Assembly (NCBI GenBank): GCA_016213865.1
Contig: JACQZL010000073.1
Span: 1-6,666, forward strand
Reading direction: 5' to 3'
Length of the DNA: 6,666 nt
Source: Candidatus Rifleibacteriota bacterium
GTDB lineage: Bacteria; UBP17; UBA6191; JACPRK01
Each line of letters opens with the position of its first letter. Within the stretch, counting starts at the first letter, position 1. Shown here one piece after another: positions 1 to 5,563 of this stretch. Made by a program: the position numbers and the translations under genes. The notes beneath the pieces are model-generated. The model did not search any database. It was not told the origin of the DNA and worked only from the letters and a program-made list of their open reading frames with translations.

Positions 1-110
1 CGGGGCGAACTTCGCCCCGGGTGAGGGTTCGGGAGCAACGCTCCCGAGAGGCAAACTGGGGTACACCACTGGTGTCCCCCGCCCGCCCGGGCCGGGACAA
101 GCCCGGCCCC
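1..110. repeat. Cluster of four intergenic hairpins (REP-like palindromes)
   Basis: Four perfect or near-perfect short palindromes follow one another. Bases 1-9 pair with 11-19 (CGGGGCGAA / TTCGCCCCG). Bases 29-36 pair with 40-47 (TCGGGAGC / GCTCCCGA, loop AAC). Bases 63-67 pair with 71-75, extended by GGGG 58-61 / CCCC 76-79 across a one-base bulge. Bases 89-96 pair with 102-109 (GGGCCGGG / CCCGGCCC, loop ACAAG). The last unit, followed by CCTAC, resembles a GTAGGGGC...-type palindrome that I recall as dispersed in GC-rich genomes; that is memory, not a search. No U-rich tract follows, so these are more likely dispersed extragenic repeats than classical terminators, although they lie downstream of the minus-strand gene that ends at 226. 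The cluster may continue beyond the window edge. Confidence 0.7.
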
Positions 111-229
111 TACGTGATCCTGGGAGACGACTCGCCGACTTTGCCGGGATCCTGGGGATAGCCAGGAGGCCCATGTAGATCATCACGGGCGGCATTCCTG
201 GCTCCCCGGGAAAGGCCTCGATCGGTCAC
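110..229 (-). CDS. Possible 39-residue ORF overlapping the end of the membrane protein gene
   Basis: On the minus strand a GTG at 229-227 overlaps the TGA stop of the upstream gene by four bases (GTGA), and the frame runs to TAG at 112-110, giving 39 residues ending in GESSPRIT. GGAG lies four bases before the GTG, which is slightly close. The product is Gly/Pro/Arg-rich and hydrophilic, without a recognisable motif. The stop lies at the border of the palindromic repeat cluster. The overlap could mean translational coupling, but such short open frames are common in GC-rich DNA. It is listed only because of the stop-start overlap. Confidence 0.12.
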   Translation of the reverse strand: MTDRGLSRGARNAARDDLHGPPGYPQDPGKVGESSPRIT

Positions 230-1062
230 ATATCTCCAACGTTGTCAGCCACCGAGGCCGCGGCCGTCGAGGCGCCGGCGGGCGCGACGTCACCCGCCTC
301 CGCGCACTCGGCGCAGAGCACCCGCCCGAATCCCAGGTACTTCACGTCCCGGGAGCATCTGGCGACGCGGCACTGGTGGCAGCGATAGAGAGCGCGGCGG
401 CCGCACTCGCACCGCGTGCCGAAACCCAGCACGGCCAGGTCGCTGAACATCGTATCCATGCCTGCACTTACGCTCTCGAGCGGCGTACGCACGCCCTTGC
501 GAGCGATGACCAACGTGAAGATGAGCGTGGTGGCGAAGACGAGCTGGCTCTGCCAACCGTTGAAGGCCCACGCGCTGGGGTTGAGGATGACGGTATCGGA
601 AAAGGGAACGAACAGCGGTAGCGGCCAGCCCGGTCCGGAGCCATAGTAGTCGCCCAGGAAGTGCACCAGGACGCAGGCGAACACCCTCGGAACCTGCCAC
701 GAACACCAGCCGAGCCAGCGCGACGACAGGGCCGCCAGCAGCACGGCGAACAGCAGGTTGTGCGTCAACTGATGGTGGTACTTGAGGAACATGTCTTTCC
801 CGAGAAGGATCACGAGGCCGTCGACGTCCGGCGCGAGCGAGGCGATCAGACACCACGTGCGGCTGGCCCGCGTGGACGGGCCGATGTTGCCGATGACCCA
901 GCCGACGAGAAGATGGTTGAGTGGGTTGAAGGCGCACCTCCTGAAGGTCGAACGGGCGGCTGGCCCGTAGCGTGCGTGGATTGACGATCTCGAGCAGGCT
1001 GACCGCTGTTCGGCTCCCCCGGAGCGACGACCGGATCTCGTACGACATCGAGCCTCCCGCAC
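226..1062 (-). CDS. YdjM/DUF457-family membrane-bound putative metal-dependent hydrolase with C-terminal Cys-rich zinc-finger-like domain
   Basis: Residues are numbered from the GTG at 1062, the only canonical in-frame start, giving 278 aa. Family marks are NPLNHLLVGW (46-55), a PDxD motif (P78, D79, D81), an HHxxTH motif (H96, H97, T100, H101) in a membrane segment, and HFLGD (H134, D138) followed by WPLPLFVPFS. This is the pattern of His/Asp residues in hydrophobic helices seen in YdjM (DUF457) proteins, which are proposed inner-membrane metal-dependent hydrolases with no known substrate. Hydrophobic stretches lie near 51-60, 70-88, 99-119, 126-137 and 173-187. Residues 213-253 form an extra tail with seven cysteines (218, 220, 228, 231, 236, 250, 253) spaced CxC-x7-CxxC-x4-C-x13-CxxC, likely binding zinc. 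A low-complexity Ala/Gly/Asp end follows. Residues 1-44 are Arg/Ser-rich and unlike the family, whose members normally begin at about N46. An AGGAGG at 942-937 sits six bases before codon 45 (TTC), so the real protein is probably about 234 aa. The family is fairly certain; the start is not. Confidence 0.8.
   Translation of the reverse strand: MREARCRTRSGRRSGGAEQRSACSRSSIHARYGPAARSTFRRCAFNPLNHLLVGWVIGNIGPSTRASRTWCLIASLAPDVDGLVILLGKDMFLKYHHQLTHNLLFAVLLAALSSRWLGWCSWQVPRVFACVLVHFLGDYYGSGPGWPLPLFVPFSDTVILNPSAWAFNGWQSQLVFATTLIFTLVIARKGVRTPLESVSAGMDTMFSDLAVLGFGTRCECGRRALYRCHQCRVARCSRDVKYLGFGRVLCAECAEAGDVAPAGASTAAASVADNVGDM
937..942 (-). promoter_or_regulatory. Strong Shine-Dalgarno without a start codon after it
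   Basis: The minus strand reads AGGAGG (942-937), then TGCGCC, then TTC (930-928) and AAC CCA CTC AAC (NPLN), exactly where YdjM-family proteins normally start with M-N-P. The spacing is ideal for a start at 930. TTC differs by one base from TTG, a valid start. The GTG inside this stretch (937-935) is in another frame and opens a non-family sequence. Confidence 0.6.
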
Positions 1063-1071
1063 CTGGAGTCG

Positions 1072-1080
1072 AGTGTAACA
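1072..1080 (-). promoter_or_regulatory. Candidate extended -10 promoter for the membrane protein gene
   Basis: The minus strand reads TGTTACACT (1080-1072), an extended -10 (TGn followed by TAnnnT). I find no good -35 at the usual distance, which is acceptable for extended -10 promoters. A transcript would begin near 1065, only a few bases before the GTG at 1062. This favours a translation start further downstream, near 930. Confidence 0.3.
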
Positions 1081-1112
1081 GTGACGTTCCGGATGTGCAC
1101 CGGGTCACAGTT
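1077..1112. promoter_or_regulatory. Imperfect dyad overlapping the minus-strand promoter (possible operator)
   Basis: AACAGTGAC at 1077-1085 and GTCACAGTT at 1104-1112 are inverted copies with one mismatch, separated by 18 bases. The left arm overlaps the candidate minus-strand extended -10, a position suited to a repressor. The central region also contains two CCGG sites around GTGCAC. No regulator is encoded in the window, so the role is inferred. Confidence 0.25.
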
Positions 1113-1226
1113 GCGCTCGCTCGGCGGCCGAGCGGCGGCCCGGCGGCCCGATCCGGGTCCGGCGCTCGAGGACTGCATCGGGCGGGCGGACGGGCCCACA
1201 TCCACCGCCTGGAGCCGAAAATGCGC

Positions 1227-1256
1227 TCGACGGACGATGCCCCCTCGGGGTACAAT
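1227..1256 (+). promoter_or_regulatory. Candidate sigma-70-type promoter for the dehydrogenase/PEP-synthase-like operon
   Basis: TCGACG at 1227-1232 matches the -35 consensus at four of six bases. After an 18-base spacer, TACAAT at 1251-1256 matches the -10 consensus at five of six. The surroundings are GC-rich, so the AT-rich hexamer stands out. Transcription would begin near 1263, leaving a leader of about 150 bases before the GTG at 1411. The spacer contains the small palindrome CCCCTCGGGG. Confidence 0.45.
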
Positions 1257-1326
1257 ACGCCCCCTCCCCGATGGGAATCGTACGAACCTCGCCCACGCGG
1301 CGACGAACCCGTCGAGGTCCTCGCCC

Positions 1327-1341
1327 CCCGGACGCTCCGGG
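1327..1341 (+). other. Small hairpin in the presumed 5' leader of the dehydrogenase gene
   Basis: CCCGGA (1327-1332) pairs with TCCGGG (1336-1341) around a three-base loop, about 70 bases before the dehydrogenase start. No U-tract follows, so it is not a convincing attenuator. In GC-rich DNA a stem of this size can arise by chance. Confidence 0.2.
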
Positions 1342-1397
1342 ATGAGGCGGTGCTATTCGTGACGGGCTCCCAGGCCCGAGTGCGTGGGCATGACTTC

Positions 1398-1403
1398 AAG
1401 GAG
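1398..1403 (+). promoter_or_regulatory. RBS that sets the dehydrogenase start
   Basis: AAGGAG is followed by seven bases and GTG at 1411. This selects GTG 1411 over the in-frame GTG at 1384 and ATG at 1390, which lie upstream of this motif and add only a short Arg/Val-rich sequence unlike the family. Confidence 0.7.
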
Positions 1404-1410
1404 AGTGGTC

Positions 1411-2499
1411 GTGAGCAAGAAAGCTTTCAATCCGTTCGAGATGGCTCAGCAGCAGTTCGATGCAGTGGCCGAGAAGTTGGAGCTGGATGCTGCGACGCGC
1501 GATCTTCTCCGGAACCCGTTGCGGGAATACCACTTCAGCATCCCCGTACGGATGGACGACGGCAAGTACAAGGTCTTCAAGGGATTCCGCGTCCAGCACA
1601 ACGATTCCCGGGGCCCGTGCAAGGGCGGCATCCGCTTTCACCCGCAGGAGACCGTCGACACGGTCCGCGCGCTCGCCACGTGGATGACCTGGAAATGCTC
1701 CGTGGTCGATATTCCCCTGGGCGGCGGCAAGGGCGGAGTCATCTGCGATCCGCACAATCTGTTCGACCGCGAGCAGGAAGGCATCTGCCGCGGCTGGGTT
1801 TGCCAGGTCGCCCCGAACGTCGGCCCCCTGCAGGACGAACTCAAGAACGCCACGATGTCGATCCAGGGCGCCGGCAACGTTTCCCAGTACACGATCGACC
1901 TCTTCACCCAGTACGGCGGCAAGGTCGTCGCGGTCTCCTGCTGGGACCAGGGCGCCAAGAAGAGCTTCACCTACCGCTGCAAGAGCGGCATCGAGTTCGG
2001 CAAGCTCATGGCCTCGCTCGACAAGTTCGGCACGGTCAGCCAGTCCAAGGCCAAGGAGTACGGCTGGGAGCAACTGCCGGGCGACGCCTGGATCGAGCAG
2101 CCGGTGACGGTGCTCGTGCCGGCCGCGCTCGACAACATGGTCAACGCCGACAACGTGGAGCGCATCCAGCCGTCGGTGAAGATCCTCGCCGAGGGCGCCA
2201 ACGGACCGACCACGCCGGAGGCCGACGAGTGGCTCCAGAAGAAGGGCATCTTCACGATCCCTGACTTCCTGTGCAACGCCGGAGGCGTGACTTGCTCCTA
2301 TTTCGAGCAGGTCCAGTGCAACATGAACTACTTCTGGGACAAGGATGAGGTCCTCACCAAGCTCGACACCAAGATGACGAACGCGTTCAAGGCGGTGTCG
2401 GCGCTGGCCCGGAAGAAGAACATCTACATGCGCGATGCAGCCTACATGATCGCCATCTCGAGAGTCGCCGAGGCCTGCCACCTCCGCGGCTGGGTCTGA
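1411..2499 (+). CDS. gdhA: Glu/Leu/Phe/Val (glutamate) dehydrogenase family protein with internal in-frame deletion
   Basis: Family members interconvert glutamate and 2-oxoglutarate plus ammonium with NAD(P) in the cytoplasm. The product is 362 aa from GTG 1411; intact relatives usually have about 410-430. The N-terminal substrate domain is well preserved: CKGGIRFHP (K71), MTWKCSV (K95) and PLGGGKGGV (K107) carry the three substrate-site lysines. The C-terminal nucleotide domain shows IQGAGNV (152-157, usually GFGNV), EGANGPTTPEAD and PDFLCNAGGVTCSYFEQVQ. Between GPLQD (138-142) and ELKNATMSIQG (143-153) the family normally has some 60-70 more residues: the PAxD motif with the catalytic aspartate, the TGKP segment, and GGSxGRxEATG. 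All are absent, with the frame intact across base 1836/1837. Normal catalysis is therefore unlikely. This may be a real deletion or an assembly error. The gene is first in a tight operon, 12 bases before the PEP-synthase-like gene. Confidence 0.9.
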   Translation: MSKKAFNPFEMAQQQFDAVAEKLELDAATRDLLRNPLREYHFSIPVRMDDGKYKVFKGFRVQHNDSRGPCKGGIRFHPQETVDTVRALATWMTWKCSVVDIPLGGGKGGVICDPHNLFDREQEGICRGWVCQVAPNVGPLQDELKNATMSIQGAGNVSQYTIDLFTQYGGKVVAVSCWDQGAKKSFTYRCKSGIEFGKLMASLDKFGTVSQSKAKEYGWEQLPGDAWIEQPVTVLVPAALDNMVNADNVERIQPSVKILAEGANGPTTPEADEWLQKKGIFTIPDFLCNAGGVTCSYFEQVQCNMNYFWDKDEVLTKLDTKMTNAFKAVSALARKKNIYMRDAAYMIAISRVAEACHLRGWV

Positions 2500-2501
2500 T
2501 C

Positions 2502-2506
2502 GAAGG
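2502..2506 (+). promoter_or_regulatory. RBS that sets the PEP-synthase-like start
   Basis: GAAGG is followed by five bases and ATG at 2512. The in-frame GTG at 2506 overlaps this motif and cannot use it, so ATG 2512 is preferred. The RBS lies just after the stop of the dehydrogenase gene (2497-2499), as expected within an operon. Confidence 0.6.
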
Positions 2507-2511
2507 TGGCG

Positions 2512-5301
2512 ATGACCCCGGGGCTCGACGACTCGAATCCGAGGCTCAGAACGGTTGACGCGCTGACCGAGCGTGTCAAGGAACTCAGGTGCCTCTACGA
2601 CATCGCAGAGGTGCTCCAGACCAACAAGCTCTCGCTGCGGCAGACGTTTCAGCGGGTGGTCGACCGGATTCCGACGGGCTGGACCTATCCCGACCTCTGC
2701 CAGGCAAGGCTCAGCTGCCTCGGAGTCGTCTGCGAAACGCCGAAGGTGCGCGCAACGTCCCTGGTCCAGCGGGTCCCCATCGTGCTCGAGGGCGAGCAGG
2801 TCGGTTCGCTCGAGGTCTCCTACCCGGAGAGCGGCTTCCCGGCAGGAGAGGATCCGTTCCTGATCGAGGAGAAGAAACTCCTCGAGGTCATCGCCCAGAA
2901 GGTCGGCGAGTACGCCGGCGCCAGACAAGCAAGGGGCGAGGGTGGGGCTGCCGACGGGGCAGCCTCACCCGAACCCGTCTCGAAGCAAGGACCCGAGTGG
3001 CGCTCGATCCTGTTGCTCGTCCGGCAGACCGACACGGGCCTCCATGGCCGCCTCCTCCGGCGGCTCATGAACTACCTGGTCCTCCAGTCCCTGCCGCTGA
3101 TCCAGTCGCTCGCGGTCCAGTTCAACGCGGCGATCTACGCCCAGAGAAAGAGCGAGGCGGCGGGCGAGAACGAGCCGCTGCCCAAGGGCGACATGGCGCT
3201 GCTCGACAAGCTGGTCGACGAGGTCATCCGCCTGGCCAGCGTCACCGTCCACGACGAACTGCTCACGGTGCTCCTCAAGCAGTGGATCCGCCAGGATCGG
3301 CTGGGCCTCTTCGCGCTCGATCTCGAGCGCCGGAGCATCTCGCTCGCCGAGGTGTCGGGGATCGTCAGCCGGTTCTGCCGGGAGACGCGCGAGGGCGATC
3401 CTGTCCTGTCGCGCTCCGACGAACTGGGGGCTCGGGTCGCCTTGACCCGGCGCCTTCTCACCGACAGCCTCCCGCTCATCCGGGTCGCCCGCGAGCACCT
3501 CGGGCTCCACGACTTCGGGACGTTGCTCCAGCGCGTGGCGGGGCCCGCGCAGGGCGTCGGCCGGGTCGGAGGCAAGGCCGCCGGCCTCATCCTGGCCTGG
3601 CACATCCTCAAGCGGAAGGCGGCCGACCACCCGCTGCTCGCCTCCATCAAGATCCCGCACACCTGGTATCTCACCACCGACTCGCAGGACGACTTCCTCC
3701 ACAACAACGCGCTGGAAGACCTGCAGACCCTCAAGTTCGCGAGCCTCGACGAGGTCCGAAACACCTACCCCTACCTCGAGCAGGTGTTCAAGCACTCGCA
3801 CTTCACCCCCGAGATCGTCCACTTGATGCGAGTGGCCCTGGAAGACCTCGGCGAGGGTCCGCTCATCGTCCGCTCGTCGAGTCTGCTGGAGGACAACGAG
3901 GGCACGGCCTTCTCCGGGAAGTACCGCAGCCTCTTCCTCACGAACCAGGGGCCTCTCGAGTCCCGGCTGGAGGCCCTGCTGGACGCCATCGCGGAGGTCT
4001 ACGCCTCGACCTTCGGCCCCGACCCTATCCAGTATCGGGCCGAGCGCGGCCTCCTCGATTTCAACGAGGAGATGGGCATCATCATCCAGCGCGTGATCGG
4101 GCAGAAAGTCGGGAAGTACTTCTTCCCGGCCTTCGCCGGCGTGATGCTGTCCAACAACGAGTTCCGCTGGTCGCCCAGGATCAAGCGAGAAGACGGGATC
4201 ATCCGGATGGTCGTCGGGCTCGGCACCCGCGCGGTCGACCGCATCGGCTCCGACTTCCCGACGCTCGTCTGCCCCGGCAGGCCCGACATCCGCGTCAACG
4301 TCACGCCCGATCAGATCGTGCGTTATTCGCAGAAGTCGCTCGACCTCCTCAATCTCGAGACCGGCGGGTTCGAGTCGGTCCCCATCGAGCAGGTGCTGCG
4401 AGAGTGCGGCGACGAACTGCCGATGCTCGAGCGGCTCGTCTCGATCCAGGAGAGGAACATCCTCCGCAAGCCGATGAAGGGGATGCTCGATCTGAACGCC
4501 CACGACGTCGTCGTGACGTTCGCGGGCCTGCTCGAGAACACCGACTTCGTCAAGCAGATGCGTGAGGTCAGCGTGGTGCTCCAGCAGGCCCTGGGCGTGC
4601 CGGTCGACGTCGAGTTCGCCCACGACGGGAGAGATCTCTATCTGCTGCAGTGCCGGCCACAGTGCCGGATGGGCGACGTCGAGAAGGTGTCGATCCCTCA
4701 CGGGATCCCGAGCAAGCACAAGGTGTTCTCGGCCAACAAATACGTTACGAACGGCCGCGTTACCGGCATCCGCTACATCGTCTACGTCGACCCGGCGGGC
4801 TACTCCGACATCACCTCGCGAGACGAACTGGTGGCGGTGGCCGACGCCGTCAGCAAGCTCAACGGCATCTTGCCCCGGCGAAAGTTCATCCTGATGGGGC
4901 CAGGACGGTGGGGCAGCCGCGGCGACATCACGCTCGGCGTCGGCGTCACCTACGCGGGCATCTGCAACACGCAGATGCTGATCGAGATCGCCCGGCGCAA
5001 GGGCGGCTACGTGCCCGATCTCTCTTTCGGCACGCACTTCTTCCAGGATCTCGTCGAGGCGAACATCCGCTACCTCGCGCTCTACCCCGACGAGGAGGGA
5101 GACCTGTTCGACGAGCGGTTCTTCCTCGAATCGCCAAACGCCTTCCTGGAGTTGCTCCCCGAACACGTCAGACTCGAGCGCGTCATCCGCGTCATCGACG
5201 TGCAACGCGTGCTGCCCGGCGGCGAACTCAACGTCTACATGGACGGCGAGAACGACCAGGCGCTGGCCTTCCTCACCGAAGGGCGCGTGGCCGCGGCGTA
5301 G
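2512..5301 (+). CDS. PEP/pyruvate-binding (PPDK_N) domain protein, PEP-synthase-like, with N-terminal sensor-like domain
   Basis: 929 aa from ATG 2512, probably cytosolic; no signal peptide. Residues 12-137 start with a short coiled stretch leading to ELRCLYDIAEVL and end in VIAQKVGEYA, resembling the GAF-like sensor module with a KERELxCLYxI start found ahead of some bacterial histidine kinases. A Gly/Ala/Pro linker (138-157) and a helical region (158-343) follow. Residues 344-717 form the ATP-binding domain of PEP synthase/pyruvate phosphate dikinase: GGKAAGL (K355), IVRSSS (R454) with SGKYRS (468-473), IIIQRVIG (523-530), GVMLS (543-547), VVGLGTRAVDR (567-577), and VDVEFA with LLQCRPQ (698-717). 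No TSHA-type phosphohistidine motif and no PEP-binding barrel follow. Instead residues 718-929 carry GPGRWGS (796-802) and SFGTHFFQDLVEA (838-850), shared by a family of uncharacterised PEP-synthase-like proteins. True PEP synthase makes PEP from pyruvate and ATP; here nucleotide binding is expected but the reaction is unknown. Co-transcribed with the dehydrogenase-like gene. Confidence 0.88.
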   Translation: MTPGLDDSNPRLRTVDALTERVKELRCLYDIAEVLQTNKLSLRQTFQRVVDRIPTGWTYPDLCQARLSCLGVVCETPKVRATSLVQRVPIVLEGEQVGSLEVSYPESGFPAGEDPFLIEEKKLLEVIAQKVGEYAGARQARGEGGAADGAASPEPVSKQGPEWRSILLLVRQTDTGLHGRLLRRLMNYLVLQSLPLIQSLAVQFNAAIYAQRKSEAAGENEPLPKGDMALLDKLVDEVIRLASVTVHDELLTVLLKQWIRQDRLGLFALDLERRSISLAEVSGIVSRFCRETREGDPVLSRSDELGARVALTRRLLTDSLPLIRVAREHLGLHDFGTLLQRVAGPAQGVGRVGGKAAGLILAWHILKRKAADHPLLASIKIPHTWYLTTDSQDDFLHNNALEDLQTLKFASLDEVRNTYPYLEQVFKHSHFTPEIVHLMRVALEDLGEGPLIVRSSSLLEDNEGTAFSGKYRSLFLTNQGPLESRLEALLDAIAEVYASTFGPDPIQYRAERGLLDFNEEMGIIIQRVIGQKVGKYFFPAFAGVMLSNNEFRWSPRIKREDGIIRMVVGLGTRAVDRIGSDFPTLVCPGRPDIRVNVTPDQIVRYSQKSLDLLNLETGGFESVPIEQVLRECGDELPMLERLVSIQERNILRKPMKGMLDLNAHDVVVTFAGLLENTDFVKQMREVSVVLQQALGVPVDVEFAHDGRDLYLLQCRPQCRMGDVEKVSIPHGIPSKHKVFSANKYVTNGRVTGIRYIVYVDPAGYSDITSRDELVAVADAVSKLNGILPRRKFILMGPGRWGSRGDITLGVGVTYAGICNTQMLIEIARRKGGYVPDLSFGTHFFQDLVEANIRYLALYPDEEGDLFDERFFLESPNAFLELLPEHVRLERVIRVIDVQRVLPGGELNVYMDGENDQALAFLTEGRVAAA

Positions 5302-5325
5302 GCAGGACTCACGATCGGCACAGGT

Positions 5326-5422
5326 ATCACAGAGGCACAGAGACACAGAGACACGGAGGGGGAGTTGATTCCATCAAGGCCGCCTACTTCTCTGTGTCTC
5401 CGTGTCTCTGTGCCTCTGTGAT
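5326..5422. repeat. CACAGAG-type inverted repeat (MITE/REP-like element)
   Basis: Arms 5326-5358 and 5390-5422 are inverted copies of 33 bases with two mismatches, built from short CACAGAG/GACACAGAG units. The 31-base loop contains a further small hairpin (TTGAT 5365-5369, ATCAA 5373-5377). The element starts 24 bases after the stop of the PEP-synthase-like gene. Repeats of the CACAGAGGCACAGAG style are, to my recollection, dispersed in the intergenic regions of many GC-rich environmental bacteria, where their translations (TEAQRHRDTE, LCLCASV) give false small proteins; both strings appear here in the shadow frames. Transcribed, the element would form a long hairpin and might stop RNA decay or transcription, but no U-tract follows. 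Confidence 0.85.
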
Positions 5423-5425
5423 TGG

Positions 5426-5445
5426 TCGACCTCGTGCACGGTCGA
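5426..5445. other. Small dyad downstream of the inverted repeat
   Basis: TCGACC (5426-5431) and GGTCGA (5440-5445) are perfect inverted copies around an eight-base loop that contains GTGCAC. It lies four bases past the CACAGAG element and about 120 bases before the start of the next gene. It could be an operator or part of the repeat, or chance. Confidence 0.25.
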
Positions 5446-5563
5446 ATCCGCGCGCCATGCGACGATTCTCGCGAGTAGTAGACCAGTCTCCCCGTGAACC
5501 GCGACTGCACCCATGTGGCCCGCCGAGCTTGACGGCGTTGGCAATCGCGGATATGTTCGTCTC

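Larger units (their letters stand above)
1063..1410. other. Divergent intergenic region between the membrane protein gene and the dehydrogenase gene
   Basis: About 350 bases without a convincing gene. Open frames here are extensions of shadows of the flanking genes. The stretch holds a candidate minus-strand extended -10 (1072-1080), an imperfect dyad (1077-1112), a candidate plus-strand promoter (1227-1256) and a small hairpin in the presumed leader of the dehydrogenase gene (1327-1341). I saw no riboswitch I could name. Confidence 0.6.

Noticed and set aside
1327..1341. Attenuator or riboswitch in the dehydrogenase leader
   Set aside because: There is only a six-base-pair stem, with no U-tract and no recognisable aptamer pattern.
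290..1399. 369-residue minus-strand frame overlapping the YdjM-family gene, with an ATG at 1048 preceded by GGGAGG
   Set aside because: The start looks good, but the frame carries no family motif and becomes an Arg/Pro-rich shadow of the membrane protein. A frameshift joining it to the YdjM frame is unnecessary, because the family normally starts near 930.
972..2264. 430-residue plus-strand open frame in another frame
   Set aside because: Arg/Pro/Gly-rich with no family features, and it overlaps the dehydrogenase in a shifted frame and the non-coding divergent region.
1396..2928. 510-residue minus-strand open frame opposite the dehydrogenase gene
   Set aside because: It spans two plus-strand genes and has no recognisable motif; an antisense shadow.
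2965..5346. 793-residue minus-strand open frame opposite the PEP-synthase-like gene
   Set aside because: Its translation is rich in Glu/Asp/Val/Arg/His without a domain pattern, and it lies exactly antisense to a gene with clear family motifs. It is an effect of GC-rich third positions.
5326..5422. CRISPR array or tandem-repeat interpretation of the CACAGAG units
   Set aside because: There are only two arms in inverted orientation, with one short loop and no spaced direct repeats.
5235..5510. Small ORFs across the CACAGAG repeat with LCLCASV or TEAQRHRDTE strings
   Set aside because: These are translations of a non-coding inverted repeat, a familiar source of false small proteins.
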